Of a stretch of 5,705 nucleotides of DNA, positions 5,345 through 5,705 are shown one piece after another (position 1 is the first letter of the stretch; every line of letters begins with the position of its first letter). This DNA is from CAYJEQ01 sp964371155 (lineage in GTDB: Bacteria > Bacillota > Clostridia > Oscillospirales > Ruminococcaceae). The notes under the pieces were generated by a model that was not told where the DNA came from, did no database searches, and saw nothing but the letters and a program-made list of their open reading frames with translations. The DNA lies in assembly GCA_964371155.1 (NCBI GenBank), contig CAYJLI010000088.1, positions 1 to 5,705 of the forward strand, read 5' to 3'. Position numbers and translations under genes: made by a program.

Positions 5345-5530
5345 AGGGTGAGTTTATTAAAATAAACACGCAAAATATAAAATTTGTGAGTGCTCAGTTT
5401 GCAGAATTTTTGATACAGCCATGGGGATTTTGGCTGTATCAAAAGCGGTTAATTTTAGGGAACTCACCTTTAAGAAGGTGAGATGAGAACAGGTCGTTAA
5501 GAAAACAGTCCAGTGGAGTGTTTTTAGACC
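5345..5530 (+). ncRNA. Possible structured RNA element downstream of tRNA-Tyr
   Basis: Four stems are visible on one strand: GTTTAT/ATAAAC (5352-5357, 5362-5367); a perfect 13-bp stem (5408-5420 with 5432-5444); CTCACCTT-TAAG-AAGGTGAG (5463-5482); and a composite stem in which GGTC (5492-5495) pairs with GACC (5527-5530) and encloses AAAACA/TGTTTT and TCC/GGA. Such density over 186 bases suggests a structured RNA or a mobile non-coding repeat. I see no own promoter of quality and I recognise no known RNA family. Strand and function are inferred. Confidence 0.35.
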
Positions 5531-5542
5531 GCGGCTCGTAAG

Positions 5543-5556
5543 TCCACCATCTCCCA
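5543..5556 (+). repeat. Direct repeat copy 2 (orphan tRNA-Tyr tail)
   Basis: This is a perfect 14-bp copy of the tRNA-Tyr 3' end, 254 bases downstream. Weaker similarity extends left: GGCTCGTAAG (5533-5542) resembles GGTTCGAA of the T arm with two extra bases. The CCA is not preserved (CATAA follows). No matching 5' tRNA half precedes it, so it is not a second tRNA gene. It could be an attachment-site remnant, a partial tRNA duplication, or the end of a repeat element. Confidence 0.75.
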
Positions 5557-5616
5557 TAAAAAACTCAGCATAAGGCGCTTACTCATAAAGAAATATTTTG
5601 TCATCAGGTAGGATTT

Positions 5617-5636
5617 GTAGGTGTACATACACCTAC
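5617..5636. promoter_or_regulatory. 20-bp inverted repeat upstream of a candidate promoter
   Basis: GTAGGTGT (5617-5624) and ACACCTAC (5629-5636) are perfect inverted arms around ACAT. The bases after it (TCTCCCC) argue against a terminator. It lies 19 bases upstream of a candidate -35, a position suited to an activator site or the base of an RNA hairpin. Confidence 0.35.
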
Positions 5637-5655
5637 TCTCCCCGCTGAAATAAAT

Positions 5656-5684
5656 TTGAAGGATTATATTATCTGTGATATACT
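5656..5684 (+). promoter_or_regulatory. Candidate sigma-A promoter pointing out of the window
   Basis: TTGAAG (5656-5661) and TATACT (5679-5684) are spaced by 17 bases, with TG at 5675-5677 close before the -10. It would transcribe rightwards from about 5691 into a gene beyond the window. The AT-rich setting makes a chance match possible. Confidence 0.45.
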
Positions 5685-5705
5685 TTAATAGAGATTATTT
5701 GTATT

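Larger units (their letters stand above)
5306..5705. other. Non-coding region after the tRNA operon
   Basis: No believable gene lies in these 400 bases. In order they hold the tRNA operon terminator, a structured stretch of several hairpins (5345-5530), a copy of the tRNA-Tyr 3' end (5543-5556), an inverted repeat (5617-5636) and a candidate promoter (5656-5684) pointing out of the window. A minus-strand open frame of 66 codons (5357-5557) lacks a convincing ribosome site and runs antisense through the hairpins and tRNA tail copy. Confidence 0.6.

Noticed and set aside
5098..5442. Two minus-strand open frames running through the tRNA genes, with Ser/Asn/Arg-rich peptides such as MVDSNHRSQ
   Set aside because: They are antisense to tRNA-Tyr and tRNA-Thr and follow the conserved tRNA bases. 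Such peptides are a well-known false annotation.
5408..5444. The 13-bp hairpin considered as an intrinsic terminator
   Set aside because: A's, not T's, follow the stem on either strand, so it does not have terminator form.
5357..5557. A 66-codon minus-strand frame after the tRNA operon
   Set aside because: Its start is antisense to the tRNA-Tyr tail copy, it has no convincing ribosome site, and it crosses several RNA-type hairpins. It is better explained as non-coding.
1..5705. CRISPR array, insertion sequence, toxin-antitoxin pair or defence system
   Set aside because: No regularly spaced repeats, transposase, nuclease or toxin-like frames were seen. The lone XRE gene has no partner gene beside it.

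Overview
The window reads as ordinary chromosome of an AT-rich, low-GC Gram-positive anaerobe, most likely a member of Clostridia. This rests on strong GGAGG-type ribosome sites, sigma-A style promoters, tRNA genes with encoded CCA ends, and a TmcAL (YlbM) gene beside acetate kinase. I cannot name a genus. I found no CRISPR array, transposase, phage gene, toxin-antitoxin pair or defence gene.

Left part (1-2285, all minus strand). A YfcC/DcuC-superfamily membrane transporter (30-1445) has a 456-base upstream gap holding a candidate promoter, a 10-bp palindrome, an ARG-box-like site and a GC-rich hairpin. Next come an 80-aa Cro/C1-type (XRE) regulator (1902-2144), a 15-bp perfect palindrome just upstream of it, and a very strong intrinsic terminator that closes ackA.

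Centre (2286-4816). Acetate kinase (ackA, minus) and the tRNA-Met cytidine acetate ligase TmcAL (plus) are divergent. AckA makes ATP and acetate from acetyl-phosphate. TmcAL spends ATP and acetate to acetylate the wobble cytidine of elongator tRNA-Met. Their best predicted promoters lie on top of each other, sharing one -10 sequence read in opposite directions. This is the most interesting regulatory feature of the window.

Right part (4817-5705). A hairpin-rich gap leads to a consensus promoter (TTGACA, 17 bp, TATAAT) driving tRNA-Thr(TGT) and tRNA-Tyr(GTA), which end at a good intrinsic terminator. After this lies a roughly 250-base non-coding structured stretch that ends in a 14-bp perfect copy of the tRNA-Tyr 3' end. 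It may be a small tRNA-end-associated element or relic. The window closes with a 20-bp inverted repeat and a candidate promoter pointing out of the right edge.

Overall the coding content is well known. The points worth a second look are the shared ackA/tmcAL promoter, the yfcC-ackA neighbourhood, the tRNA-Tyr tail copy with its structured RNA-like stretch, and the operator-like palindromes.
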